Assembly: GCA_028874365.1 (NCBI GenBank)
Contig: JAPPJZ010000021.1
Coordinates: forward strand, 27,468-91,467
Direction of reading: 5' to 3'
Length of the DNA stretch: 64,000 bases
DNA from: Chloroflexota bacterium
GTDB taxonomy: Bacteria > Chloroflexota > Dehalococcoidia > Bin125
Below the pieces are notes generated by a model. The model was not told the origin of the DNA. It ran no database searches and worked only from the letters and a program-made list of their open reading frames with translations. Each line of letters starts with the position of its first letter. The stretch's first letter is position 1. This document shows positions 41,957 to 51,512 of this stretch, one piece after another. Both the position numbers and the translations under genes were made by a program.

Positions 41957-44900
41957 ATGCCCGCAATTGCATTGACGCTGGCAGTCGATGCCCAGGAATC
42001 GATAGACGCTAACGATATGACGCCTGGCCACTATCCCAACCGAGCGAGCCGGACAGACTACGCGGGTCTGCACGACCCGGAGAGTTTCCGCGATGCGTGC
42101 GGGACGGGATTCATCGCTCGGCTGGACGGCGTGGCCACGCATCGGCTCGTCGAGCAGGCTGTCGAAGGCGTCGTCAGCCTGACCCATCGTGGCGCGGTCA
42201 ATGCCGATCCGGATACCGGAGACGGGGCTGGCGTCACGATTTCCATTCCATACGCCATCCTCCGAGGCGACCTGGCACGACTCGGCCATGCGAACTTGCC
42301 GGATGATGGTCTGGCGTTGGCGATGGTCTTCCTGCCCATGGACGACGACGCAGCTTCTCGCGGGCGCACGGTGCTTGAGCAGGCGCTCTCGCGAACCGGT
42401 CTCAACGTGCTCGGCTGGCGCGTCGTGCCCACCGATCCCTCAGTGCTCGGTGCCTGGGCGTTGCGCGAGGCCCCGTGCATCGAGCAGTTGCTGATCGCTC
42501 GCCCCAGCGGCATCGGCGAGGACGAGTTTGGACGTCGGCTGTACCTGGCACGCCGTCGTGCCGACGCTGAGTACCAGGCGCTGCGCGATGCCAGCTCGGA
42601 GGATCCGGCAGCTGGGACATACATCGTCTCAATGTCGACCAGGACCGTCGTCTACAAGGGCCTGATGGTGGCGCCGCAGTTGAGCCGGTTCTACCCCGAT
42701 CTGACCAACCCTGAGACCGTCACGTCGGTCGCCCTCTTCCACCAGCGCTACGCGACCAACACGCTGCCGAACTGGAAGATCGCCCAACCGTTCCGCTACA
42801 TCGCGCACAACGGCGAAATCAACACGTTGCTCGGTAACCGCCTCTGGATGCAGGCGCGCGGGCCAGCACTGCAGTCCGACGTCTGGGGCGACACTGTTTC
42901 GGAGTTGCACCCGGTGCTGGGTGAGGTGGGCTCGGACTCGCAGGCCTTCGATGAGGCGTTCGAGTTACTGGTGGCATCAGGCCGGGGTCCGCTGCACGCG
43001 ATGATGATGCTGATTCCGGAGGCCTGGGAACAGCTCGAAGACATGGATCCCGAGTTGCACGGCTTCTACGAGTACCACGCATGCCTTTCGGAGCCGTGGG
43101 ACGGTCCGGCTGCAATGGCCTTCACCGACGGCAAGATCGCCGCGGCGGCGATGGATCGCAACGGCCTGCGTCCGGCGCGCTATCAGGTCACAAGAAGCGG
43201 CCTGGTCGTGATGGGCTCGGAGGTCGGGCTGATCGAACTGGATCAGTCCGAGATCATCGAGTCGGGTCGGCTCGGCCCTGGTCAGATGGTCGCGGTTGAC
43301 ACCGAGCGGCACGAAATCCTGCGGAACGACGAGATCAAGCGGCGCGTGGCTTCTCAGATGCCGTACTCACGCTGGGTACGTCAATACATGGGCAGACTGC
43401 AGCGGGTCGGCGGCATCGATGCTTCGCTGATTCCTCAACCCGACGAGGGTGAGTTGCTGTCGCGACAGATCTTGCATGGGTTCAGCAGGGAAGAGATCGA
43501 GTATGTGCTGAAGCCCATGGCGCGGCAGGCGAAAGAGCCGGTCGGCTCGATGGGCGACGACACGCCGCTCTCCGTGCTGCACGATCCCGCTCGACCGCTG
43601 TACACGTACTTCAAGCAGAAGTTTGCCCAGGTCACCAATCCGCCGATCGACTCCATCCGCGAGCGCAATGTGATGTCGCTCGATACCTGGTTGGGACGGC
43701 GGCAGTCGCTGCTGGAAGAGGAGCCCGAAGCGGCGCGGCTGGTGCACCTCAGATCACCGCTGTTACTGAGCGACGAACTGCGCGCACTGCTGAAATTCAA
43801 GCAACCGGGATTCTCGGCCGCCGTGATCGACGCGTCGTTCCCGGTTGAGGACGGTCCCCTGGGCGTTGAGGCCGCGCTCGACGCGCTCTGCGACCACGTT
43901 GACAATGCCATTGAAGACGGACACTCGCTCATCCTGTTGACCGACGAGGACATCGGACAGGATCGCGCCCCGATTCCGATGTTGTTGGCCGTCTCGACCG
44001 TTCATCATCACCTGATCGCGAGCGGACAGCGACTCTCGGCGTCAATCGTGGCCAACTGCGGAGACGCCCGTGACGTCCACCAGATTTCGTGCCTGATTGG
44101 CTTCGGCGCCGATGCCGTGCATCCCTATCTCGCCTTGCAGACGTTGAACTCGCTCCATGCCGAGGGTGAGTTCGACGACATGGATGCCGATGAGGTGATC
44201 GAGCGCTACGTTCAGGCGATCGACGCCGGCATTCTGAAGATCATGTCGAAGATGGGCATCGCGGCGCGAGCCTCGTACCACGGTGCACAGATCTTCGAGG
44301 CCCTGGGAATCGGCCAGGAGGTCGTGGAGCGATCCTTCCCCGGCACGCTCTCGCGGATCGGTGGCGTCGGTTTCGCCGAGATCGGCGCGGACGCCCTGTC
44401 GCGCCACGAGCAGGCATATCCGGCCGACGACCTCGATGCCGGTGGTTGGTACCGATATCGGCGCAACGCCGATTATCACGCGAACGAACCGCCAATCTGG
44501 CGGGCATTGCACAAGACTGTGCAGGGTGGAGGCGCGGAGGAGTACGCAACCTACGCCGAACGGGCCAACAGCCGGCAGCCGACAGCGCTGCGCGACATGC
44601 TCGACTTCAAGTCGGATCGCGATCCTGTTGCGCTCGACGAGGTCGAGTCGCACGACGCGATCACGCCTCGATTCAGCACCGGCGCGATGTCGTTGGGTGC
44701 TCTGAGTCCGGAGACGCACGAAGATATTGCCCGCGCGATGAACCAGTTGGGCGCGGCGTCGAACACCGGCGAAGGCGGCGAAGACCCGCGGCGATTCCGA
44801 GACTCCGGTGACAAGTCAGACGCCAACTCGCACATCAAGCAGATTGCGTCCGGTCGCTTCGGCGTGACGCCGGCATACCTCGGCAGCGCCGAGGAGATCG

Positions 44901-46570
44901 AGATCAAGATCGCGCAGGGATCGAAACCCGGCGAAGGCGGCCAGTTGCCTGGTCACAAGGTGACCGCGTACATCGCGATGCTGCGCCACTCGACGCCGGG
45001 CGTCGAGCTCATCTCACCGCCGCCGCACCATGACATCTACTCGATTGAGGATCTGTCCCAGCTCATCTACGACCTGAAGATCGCGAATCCCAGGGCTCGC
45101 GTCTGCGTGAAGCTGGTGGCCTGTGAGGGCGTCGGGACGATTGCAACCGGCGTCGCCAAGGCGTATGCGGATGTTGTGCATATCTCGGGGGCCGACGGCG
45201 GCACCGGAGCTTCTCCCCTGTCGTCGGTGAAGTACGCCGGCGCGCCCTGGGAGCTGGGCGTCAAGGAGGCTCACGAGGCGCTCGTCGTCAACGGGTTGCG
45301 CGGGCGGATTCGGCTGCGCACCGATGGTGGGTTCCACACGGGTCGGGATGTAGTCATTGCGGCGATGCTGGGCGCGGAAGCTTACGGCTTCGGCACGGCA
45401 GCGCTTGTGGCGCTGGGCTGCAAGATGGCTCGGCAGTGTCACCTGAATACGTGTCCGGTCGGCGTGGCGACACAGCGCGAAGATCTGCGGGCAAAGTACT
45501 TCGGTAAACCGCAGATGTTGATCGACTTCCTCCTGCACGTCGCCGAGGAAGTGCGAGTGATCCTCTCCGAACTCGGCTATCGATCGATTGAGGAGGTCAT
45601 CGGCCGAACGGACCTGTTGAAGCAGGTTCCACCGAGATCTGGCGAGCGCGCCAAGCTGGTCGACCTGACCAAGCTGCTGGCTCCGATTGACGCTGACCCC
45701 TCACTTCCGCGTATGCGCATCCAGGAGCGCAATGATCGCAACGATGATCTGCGGCTTGACGACGATCTACTGGAGATCCTCGAGCCGCATATTCAGGAAA
45801 GCGAACACATCTCGGCCAAGTTCGGGATCACAAACAAGCATCGCACGGTCGGCGCACGGATTTCCGGTCGGATTGCGCAGCAGTACGGTGATCTCGGGAT
45901 GCAGCGCGGCACGATCGAACTGCATTTCAGCGGCTCGGCCGGGCAGTCGTTTGGCGCGTTCCTGGTTCGCGGGATGCGCCTGTATCTGCGCGGCGAAGCC
46001 AACGACTACGTGGGCAAGGGCATGGCCGGCGGGATGATCTCGGTGGCCCCCGAAGACGGCGCCGGATTCCGAGGCCGTGATGCGGTGCTCGTCGGCAACA
46101 CGGTGCTCTACGGGGCAACGGGAGGCACGTTGTGGGTCGCGGGCCGAGCGGGCGAACGCTTCGCCGTTCGCAACTCCGGCGCTCGGGCAGTGGTGGAAGG
46201 GGTCGGAGACCACGGTTGCGAGTACATGACGGGCGGCACGGTCGTGGTGCTCGGACCGGTCGGACGGAACTTCGCGGCTGGTATGAGCGGTGGCATCGCC
46301 TATGTCTGGGACGCCGACGGCACGCTCGAACATTCCGTCAATCCGGCGATGGTTGATCTGGAACGGGTCGACGACGGCAACGACGCGGTGATGCTGGAAG
46401 AGATGATCGAGACGCACGCGGAACGGACGGGCAGCCCATTCGCGACAGAGATCCTGGAGAACTGGGATGTCGTGTTGCGCCAGATGGTGAAGGTCGTCCC
46501 GCGCGACTACAAGCGGGTGCTGCGTGAGCGGGCGGAAGAGCAGGCCAAGGCCCTGGCCACGCAGGAATAG
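41957..46570 (+). CDS. gltB: Glutamate synthase large subunit
   Basis: 1537 residues, the full length of the family. Order: a 47-residue propeptide, an Ntn glutaminase domain whose nucleophile is Cys48 (DACGTGF), a central domain, the FMN synthase barrel (NTGEGGEDPRRFRD, SPPPHHDIYSIEDL, ADGGTGASPL), the 3Fe-4S cluster GCKMARQCHLNTCPVG and a C-terminal GxGxG beta-helix. It turns glutamine and 2-oxoglutarate to two glutamates. A later ATG at 42017 would leave a 27-residue propeptide. No gltD is adjacent, so the electron donor is either a distant small subunit or ferredoxin. Confidence 0.96.
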   Translation: MPAIALTLAVDAQESIDANDMTPGHYPNRASRTDYAGLHDPESFRDACGTGFIARLDGVATHRLVEQAVEGVVSLTHRGAVNADPDTGDGAGVTISIPYAILRGDLARLGHANLPDDGLALAMVFLPMDDDAASRGRTVLEQALSRTGLNVLGWRVVPTDPSVLGAWALREAPCIEQLLIARPSGIGEDEFGRRLYLARRRADAEYQALRDASSEDPAAGTYIVSMSTRTVVYKGLMVAPQLSRFYPDLTNPETVTSVALFHQRYATNTLPNWKIAQPFRYIAHNGEINTLLGNRLWMQARGPALQSDVWGDTVSELHPVLGEVGSDSQAFDEAFELLVASGRGPLHAMMMLIPEAWEQLEDMDPELHGFYEYHACLSEPWDGPAAMAFTDGKIAAAAMDRNGLRPARYQVTRSGLVVMGSEVGLIELDQSEIIESGRLGPGQMVAVDTERHEILRNDEIKRRVASQMPYSRWVRQYMGRLQRVGGIDASLIPQPDEGELLSRQILHGFSREEIEYVLKPMARQAKEPVGSMGDDTPLSVLHDPARPLYTYFKQKFAQVTNPPIDSIRERNVMSLDTWLGRRQSLLEEEPEAARLVHLRSPLLLSDELRALLKFKQPGFSAAVIDASFPVEDGPLGVEAALDALCDHVDNAIEDGHSLILLTDEDIGQDRAPIPMLLAVSTVHHHLIASGQRLSASIVANCGDARDVHQISCLIGFGADAVHPYLALQTLNSLHAEGEFDDMDADEVIERYVQAIDAGILKIMSKMGIAARASYHGAQIFEALGIGQEVVERSFPGTLSRIGGVGFAEIGADALSRHEQAYPADDLDAGGWYRYRRNADYHANEPPIWRALHKTVQGGGAEEYATYAERANSRQPTALRDMLDFKSDRDPVALDEVESHDAITPRFSTGAMSLGALSPETHEDIARAMNQLGAASNTGEGGEDPRRFRDSGDKSDANSHIKQIASGRFGVTPAYLGSAEEIEIKIAQGSKPGEGGQLPGHKVTAYIAMLRHSTPGVELISPPPHHDIYSIEDLSQLIYDLKIANPRARVCVKLVACEGVGTIATGVAKAYADVVHISGADGGTGASPLSSVKYAGAPWELGVKEAHEALVVNGLRGRIRLRTDGGFHTGRDVVIAAMLGAEAYGFGTAALVALGCKMARQCHLNTCPVGVATQREDLRAKYFGKPQMLIDFLLHVAEEVRVILSELGYRSIEEVIGRTDLLKQVPPRSGERAKLVDLTKLLAPIDADPSLPRMRIQERNDRNDDLRLDDDLLEILEPHIQESEHISAKFGITNKHRTVGARISGRIAQQYGDLGMQRGTIELHFSGSAGQSFGAFLVRGMRLYLRGEANDYVGKGMAGGMISVAPEDGAGFRGRDAVLVGNTVLYGATGGTLWVAGRAGERFAVRNSGARAVVEGVGDHGCEYMTGGTVVVLGPVGRNFAAGMSGGIAYVWDADGTLEHSVNPAMVDLERVDDGNDAVMLEEMIETHAERTGSPFATEILENWDVVLRQMVKVVPRDYKRVLRERAEEQAKALATQE

Positions 46571-46608
46571 CAGGGACGCATCGCGGCTTCGACGCCGCTA
46601 CCAGGCCG

Positions 46609-47082
46609 TTACCAGGGAATCAGATCGAGCAGGCTCCGACGCTGCGGCTCGACCGGCGTCAGTGACGGGTCGATCGCCAGGGCGATCCGGCGCCGCAGCA
46701 ATGTCCATTGGTCGGGCGGCTCAGGTTCCGGAGCCGGTACGCTTGCAACCCGCCAGGTCGAGCCCACACGGATCGCGACGACCACAGCGATCACCATCGC
46801 GGCGGCCGGCGCCAGGATGCGTATCAGCTGTGGGTCAATGGTCGCTCGAGGGAGCTGCTGCGTCCACTGCGCGCGAAATGACTCGCGCCATTCGGCTCGA
46901 GGTGGTGAGGTTTCGATCATCAGTTCCGCCGCGACCGCGACCTCGGGTTCGCTACCATTCGCACCGTTTGTGAGCGGGTCGGGCACGACGGGGCCCCATC
47001 CATCGAGCGCGAGCACGGTGCTGGTCGCCTGCTTTGCCGCTCCGTTGGGATCTGCGGGGTGTTGACCGTTGGGGGTAGACAT
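46609..47082 (-). CDS. Single-pass membrane protein, last gene of the HpaI-MFS operon
   Basis: 157 residues with GGAG six bases before ATG 47082. Residues 1-80 are polar and Pro/Gly/Asn-rich, one membrane helix (about 88-107) follows, then a short basic C-terminal part. No family recognised. It starts 11 bases after the MFS stop. The N-terminal PNGQHPADPNG style resembles the Pro/Gly lead of that MFS protein, so the two may work together; this is inference. Confidence 0.6.
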   Translation of the reverse strand: MSTPNGQHPADPNGAAKQATSTVLALDGWGPVVPDPLTNGANGSEPEVAVAAELMIETSPPRAEWRESFRAQWTQQLPRATIDPQLIRILAPAAAMVIAVVVAIRVGSTWRVASVPAPEPEPPDQWTLLRRRIALAIDPSLTPVEPQRRSLLDLIPW

Positions 47083-47093
47083 CGGGGCTCCGA

Positions 47094-49049
47094 CTAACTG
47101 TCCGTGTCGAGCGTTTCTGGACGCTGACGCGCCCAAGTGGCGATCAGAGGTACCGACTCATGCAGGCCATCGGCAACTGCACCACCGTTGGCAGCGATAT
47201 CGGCGCCGGCCGATGCCGCCGGTATAGGTGTCACTCTAGGACGTTCAGGCGGTGCTGTCGGCAAAGTGGGTAGCGGTTTACCTGGAAGCGGAACAGAGGC
47301 TCCTGGCGGAGGGCTCATCGCGGCCCCGGCCGGTCCACTGGGTGATGCACCGGGTGCGCGGTTGGCGGCGGCCAAGGCCCGCGCGTTGGCCATCATTTCC
47401 TCCTGGGTCTGGAACCTGACCCGGGGCAGGACGACCGCGATCGCGAGCACGATCGCCATCACGATGGCCCCATAGAGGAAGACGTCGGTGACCGGAACGG
47501 CCAATGCCTCGCGCGCGCTCAGGATGACCGCGTCGGAGGAACCGGGGGATTGCCGTTCGAGTTGCTGCCGGAATCCCTCCAGCGCATCAGGATTCAACAG
47601 GATTTCAGGTCGCTCTTTGAGCTGATCGAAGCCGACGGGGAACGCCTTGGTCAACTGCGAGGAGAAACCGGACACGATCATCGCGCCGAACAGCGAGATG
47701 CCCATCGCAGCGCCCATCTGACGGAAGAACTGATTGGTCGCGGTGCCCGCGCCTAACAGTCTGAAGGGCAGAGAGTTCTGCATCAGAAGCGAGTACAGGG
47801 GCATCAGCATGCCCATGGCGGCGCCCATGACGAACATGTAGACCCGGGCCAGGTTGAGATCGGAATCGACACTGAGCTGTGAGAGCATGAACAGGGCAAA
47901 TGTCGCTCCGATGCCCCCGATGATCGCGAGCGGTTTGTAGCGTCCGGTGCGGGCAAGGATCTGTCCGGTGATGATGGACGCGGGGACGACGCCGATGCTC
48001 ATGGGCAGGGTGACGAGTCCGGAGTTGGTGGCCGAGATCCCCTGCGCGCCCTGCAGGAAGAAGGGCAGATTGAACATCGCGCCCATCATCGCGATGCCGA
48101 TCAGGAACATAACAACGGTGCAGAACAGGTAGACCTTGTTCTGGAACATCGGCAGCGGCATGATTCCGTCGTCGCCCTTGCGTCGAGCCGTCTTCCACCA
48201 CGCGAACGCGGCGACTACCGCGATGATCAGGCAGGCGACGATCGGCGAATCGAGCCATCCGAACTGATTGCCGCCCATCGAGAACGCGAGTAGCAATGGT
48301 GTTGCGGCGACGATCAGCAGCCCGGCTCCGAGCCAGTCGGTTGGCTGCCGGTTGGGATGCTGCGGCTTGTGCCTCGGCATGATCATCGTGATCGCCAGGA
48401 GGCCCAGTCCGCCGACAGGGATGTTGATGTAGAACACCCAGCGCCAGGAGAGTTCGTCGGTGAGGACGCCGCCGGCTAGCGGGCCAATGATGCTCGCGAG
48501 CGCGAACGTGCCGCCGATGATGCCCGCCCAGCGGCCTCGCTCGGCTGGAGCGAAGTAGTCGCCCATGGTGGTGAAGGCGTTGGCCATGATGAAGGCCGCG
48601 CCGAATCCCTGCAACAGCCGGAAGCCAATCAGCTCCCACATCGATCCGGACGCGCCGCAGAGAGCGGATGCGATCAGGAAGATGACGATGCCGGCCAGCA
48701 GATACGGCTTGCGGCCGTGAACGTCTGACAGCTTGCCGATGATCGGCACGATGACCGTGGAGCCAAGCAAGTACGAAGTGGCGGGCCAGGCGAAGAGGTC
48801 AAGACCGCCGAGGTCGCCAACGGCCTTGGGCGCGGCCACGCTCCAGATCGTCTGGTCCAGCGCTGCCAGGAACAGCGCCAGCATGACGCAGAGCATGATG
48901 AGCACCTTGCGGCGCTCGGGCAGCAACCAGCCCGGAGGAACCTCACCCATTCCCGGCATGCCCGGAGGCGGCCCGCCGCCAGGCATCGCCGGTGGTCCGG
49001 TGGGGGCGCCAGATTGACCGTTGGGAGGTTGTGGCGGCCCCGCGGTCAT
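47094..49049 (-). CDS. DHA2-type (EmrB/QacA) 14-helix MFS transporter with Pro/Gly-rich tails
   Basis: 651 residues. Fourteen predicted helices with DHA2 motifs LAALDQTIWSVAAPKA, GKLSDVHGRKP, WRWVFYINIPVG and GFRLLQGFGAA. Usual length is about 500: the excess is a Pro/Gly-rich N-terminal lead (about 40 residues, MPGGGPPPGMPGMG) and a long Pro/Ala-rich C-terminal tail. Drug or organic-acid export by proton antiport is the family role. It overlaps the marR stop by one base, so the regulator is likely to control it. Confidence 0.92.
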   Translation of the reverse strand: MTAGPPQPPNGQSGAPTGPPAMPGGGPPPGMPGMGEVPPGWLLPERRKVLIMLCVMLALFLAALDQTIWSVAAPKAVGDLGGLDLFAWPATSYLLGSTVIVPIIGKLSDVHGRKPYLLAGIVIFLIASALCGASGSMWELIGFRLLQGFGAAFIMANAFTTMGDYFAPAERGRWAGIIGGTFALASIIGPLAGGVLTDELSWRWVFYINIPVGGLGLLAITMIMPRHKPQHPNRQPTDWLGAGLLIVAATPLLLAFSMGGNQFGWLDSPIVACLIIAVVAAFAWWKTARRKGDDGIMPLPMFQNKVYLFCTVVMFLIGIAMMGAMFNLPFFLQGAQGISATNSGLVTLPMSIGVVPASIITGQILARTGRYKPLAIIGGIGATFALFMLSQLSVDSDLNLARVYMFVMGAAMGMLMPLYSLLMQNSLPFRLLGAGTATNQFFRQMGAAMGISLFGAMIVSGFSSQLTKAFPVGFDQLKERPEILLNPDALEGFRQQLERQSPGSSDAVILSAREALAVPVTDVFLYGAIVMAIVLAIAVVLPRVRFQTQEEMMANARALAAANRAPGASPSGPAGAAMSPPPGASVPLPGKPLPTLPTAPPERPRVTPIPAASAGADIAANGGAVADGLHESVPLIATWARQRPETLDTDS

Positions 49050-49540
49050 TACATCACCTCAGGATCGGGTGGCCAGGGCGCCAGCATGCCCTGGCGCTCC
49101 GCCTCAGAGGTTAGCAACGTGAAGGTGCGGTCAATGTCGGCGAGATCTTGCTCGGAGAAGTTGCGGAAGATCTTCCAGATCACTGCTCGTTTGCGTGCGT
49201 CCAGCTCGGTGATCACCTTGTGACCGCGTTCGGTGAGGAAGATTCGAACTCGCCGCCGGTCGGAATCGTCGCGTTCCCGTCGGACCAGCTTTTGCTTGTC
49301 GACCAGGCGGTCGATGATGCCGGTCGCGGTCGAAGGACGGACCTTGAGTTGAGTAGCGACGGCGCCGGCGGGCGTGCCCGGGGCAGCCTGGAGCATGTAC
49401 AGCACCCGAAGCTGGGACATGGTCAACCCCAGCTCCTCCCACACTTCGAGGCGGTTCGGATCGAAGATGCCTGCGGCACGACCATAGTTATCGAGGATGC
49501 TCTCGATCGCTGCGTCGATCCTTGAGTTGACCATAGTCAC
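49049..49540 (-). CDS. MarR-family transcription regulator
   Basis: 163 residues, GTG start at 49540 overlapping the Ldh gene stop (GTGA); ATG at 49534 is an alternative. Winged helix: LTMSQLRVLYMLQ, AVATQLKVRPSTATGIIDRLV, RRERDDSDRRRVRIFLTERG. MarR proteins repress efflux and catabolic genes until bound by aromatic or acidic ligands. The position inside the operon suggests autoregulation. Confidence 0.92.
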   Translation of the reverse strand: MTMVNSRIDAAIESILDNYGRAAGIFDPNRLEVWEELGLTMSQLRVLYMLQAAPGTPAGAVATQLKVRPSTATGIIDRLVDKQKLVRRERDDSDRRRVRIFLTERGHKVITELDARKRAVIWKIFRNFSEQDLADIDRTFTLLTSEAERQGMLAPWPPDPEVM

Positions 49541-50652
49541 GCTTCACCGCCTTTGTTGGCTGGACCCGGGAATGGAGTTCCGCGCTGTTCGCCCAATGCG
49601 ATCAGTTGTTCGACGGTCTCTTCGTCGAGAGGGATGCCGTTGACTGAGCGATCCGCCCTAGCGATTTCTTCCGGGTCGCCAGGAATCACGACACGTTCGA
49701 CGCCGTCAATCGGCGGTACCTCGCGGATCGCGCCGGCCATTTCCTTCATGCTCGACTTGAACTCGTCAGGGTCGCAGAACAGGTCGATTCGCCAGGCCGC
49801 GAACCATTGCCCCTGGATCAGGTTCTGGCCGCGCGGAGCGAAGAGCCCGGATCCGTCGCCCGAGAGCACGCCGGACATGATGTCAACCATCAAGCCGAGG
49901 CCGTAGCCCTTGTGCGAACTGGTCGTCAGCGTCGAACCGAGCGGGAGCAGAGCCCCGTTCTTGCGCATCACGAATGGGTCGTCGCTGTGGCTGCCATTCT
50001 CGTCGACAGCCCAACCTTCGGGCAGTGGCTTGCCCTGCCGTCCGGCGATTTCCAGCTTTCCGCCGGCGACCGCCGTAGTCGCGATATCCAGCCGGAACGG
50101 CGTGCCGTCGCCGATCGGCGCAGCCATGGCGATTGGATTCGTGCCGAACACGCGTCCCTTACCGCCCGCGGCCATGGCGATCGGCGGCACGTTGCACATG
50201 GCCATGCCGATCAGGTCGTGTTCAACCGCCATATGCGCGTAGTATCCGGCCGCGCCGAAGTGCCGACCGTTGCGCACGGTGACCATGGCCATGCCGCTGG
50301 CCTTGGCCTTGTCGATACAGGTCGACATCGCCTTCTGACAGACGATGGTGCCAAAGCCGCCGTCACCGTCCCAGGCCGCCGAGACAGGGGTCTCGCGCAA
50401 CACCTTGATCTCGGGTGTCGGATTCACCACGCCCGACTCGAACCCGGGCGCGTAGCCAATGTGCCAGGGCAGATGGGCGATACCGTGCGACTCAATTCCC
50501 ACGAGGTCTGCATCAATCAGGACGTCCGCCCCGATCTCGGCGTCGTCGGCGGGCACGCCGTAGGACTGCAGAACGGTCTTCGTGAAGCCGCGTAGGTCGT
50601 CGGCGTCGAATCGCTGGCGGGTCTCGGGTCCATCGAACCCGGTCCAGGCCAT
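49537..50652 (-). CDS. Malate/L-lactate (Ldh2 family) NAD(P)-dependent dehydrogenase
   Basis: 371 residues, Ldh2/YlbC family: GIESHGIAHLPWHI, VTVRNGRHFGAAGYYAHMA, VFGTNPIAMAAP, SSHKGYGLGLMVDIMSGVLSG (shortened: SSHKGYGLGLMVDI). These enzymes interconvert 2-oxoacids and 2-hydroxyacids or reduce imino acids. It lies four bases after the HpaI aldolase, which can make 2-oxoacids, so the pair may form one route. Substrate not deducible. Confidence 0.9.
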   Translation of the reverse strand: MAWTGFDGPETRQRFDADDLRGFTKTVLQSYGVPADDAEIGADVLIDADLVGIESHGIAHLPWHIGYAPGFESGVVNPTPEIKVLRETPVSAAWDGDGGFGTIVCQKAMSTCIDKAKASGMAMVTVRNGRHFGAAGYYAHMAVEHDLIGMAMCNVPPIAMAAGGKGRVFGTNPIAMAAPIGDGTPFRLDIATTAVAGGKLEIAGRQGKPLPEGWAVDENGSHSDDPFVMRKNGALLPLGSTLTTSSHKGYGLGLMVDIMSGVLSGDGSGLFAPRGQNLIQGQWFAAWRIDLFCDPDEFKSSMKEMAGAIREVPPIDGVERVVIPGDPEEIARADRSVNGIPLDEETVEQLIALGEQRGTPFPGPANKGGEA

Positions 50653-50656
50653 GGAA

Positions 50657-51433
50657 CTAGTCCTGACCGTAGCTACGAACGGTGCGCAAGCCCTGAGCTG
50701 ACGCCTGGGCCATGAATTGTCCGTCGCTGCCGGAGGGAATGTAAAGCCAGCCTTCCTCGGCGCGACGCTTGGCTTCTACCGGGCCGGAGGTAAAGATACC
50801 GGGCGCGACGCGGTTGTCGATTCGCTGCGACGCGGCCAGCACCTCCGCGCATGCGGCGACGTGGTCCGGGTGCGGATTGTCCGGCCGGACCGGGATACCC
50901 ATTGACTTGGCCAGATCGGCTGGGCCGATGCAGGTCGCGTCGATACCTGGAACGGAAAGAATCTCGTCGATGCGCTCGACCGCCTCGATCGTCTCGATTT
51001 GGATGATGCAAGCGATCTCGTTGTTGGCCTCGTCGCCGTAGTCGGGGCCGCCGTAGAGGAAGCCCCGGTACGCACCGAATCCGCGCAGTCCGTCGGGCGG
51101 GTATCGGCAGGCTGATACGGCCTGTTCCGCCTCGGCGCGGTTGTTGACCCAGGGAATGACGACACCGTACGCGCCGCCGTCAAGAATCCGCTTGATGATC
51201 ACCGGGTCATTCCACTGCGCTCGCGCCATAGGAATCGTGTCGGTGGTCGAGATGGCCTGGAACATCTGGATCATGGTCTGGAGGTCGACCGGCGAGTGCT
51301 CGCCGTCAACGACGAGCCAGTCCCAACCCTGGTGGGCCATCGATTCAGCAGCGAGCGGCGAGCAGGTACCCAGCCAGGCGCCGAAAGAGGGCTTACCTTC
51401 GGCCCACAGTTGTTTCACTGTGTTCGGTCGCAT
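50657..51433 (-). CDS. HpcH/HpaI-type class II aldolase
   Basis: 258 residues from ATG 51433, six bases after GGAGG. Motifs: LVVDGEHSPVDLQTM, the substrate Arg in MARAQWND, metal ligands IQIETIEAVE and GPADLAKSMG. It splits 4-hydroxy-2-oxoacids to pyruvate and an aldehyde using a divalent metal. First gene of a five-gene operon (aldolase, Ldh2, MarR, MFS, small membrane protein). Confidence 0.92.
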   Translation of the reverse strand: MRPNTVKQLWAEGKPSFGAWLGTCSPLAAESMAHQGWDWLVVDGEHSPVDLQTMIQMFQAISTTDTIPMARAQWNDPVIIKRILDGGAYGVVIPWVNNRAEAEQAVSACRYPPDGLRGFGAYRGFLYGGPDYGDEANNEIACIIQIETIEAVERIDEILSVPGIDATCIGPADLAKSMGIPVRPDNPHPDHVAACAEVLAASQRIDNRVAPGIFTSGPVEAKRRAEEGWLYIPSGSDGQFMAQASAQGLRTVRSYGQD

Positions 51434-51512
51434 CAGTAACCTCCGACATTCGGAACAGTTAGTGTCATGAGCGTTACACAAGAGGGTACACGATGGACTG
51501 GCAATCCCTGCG

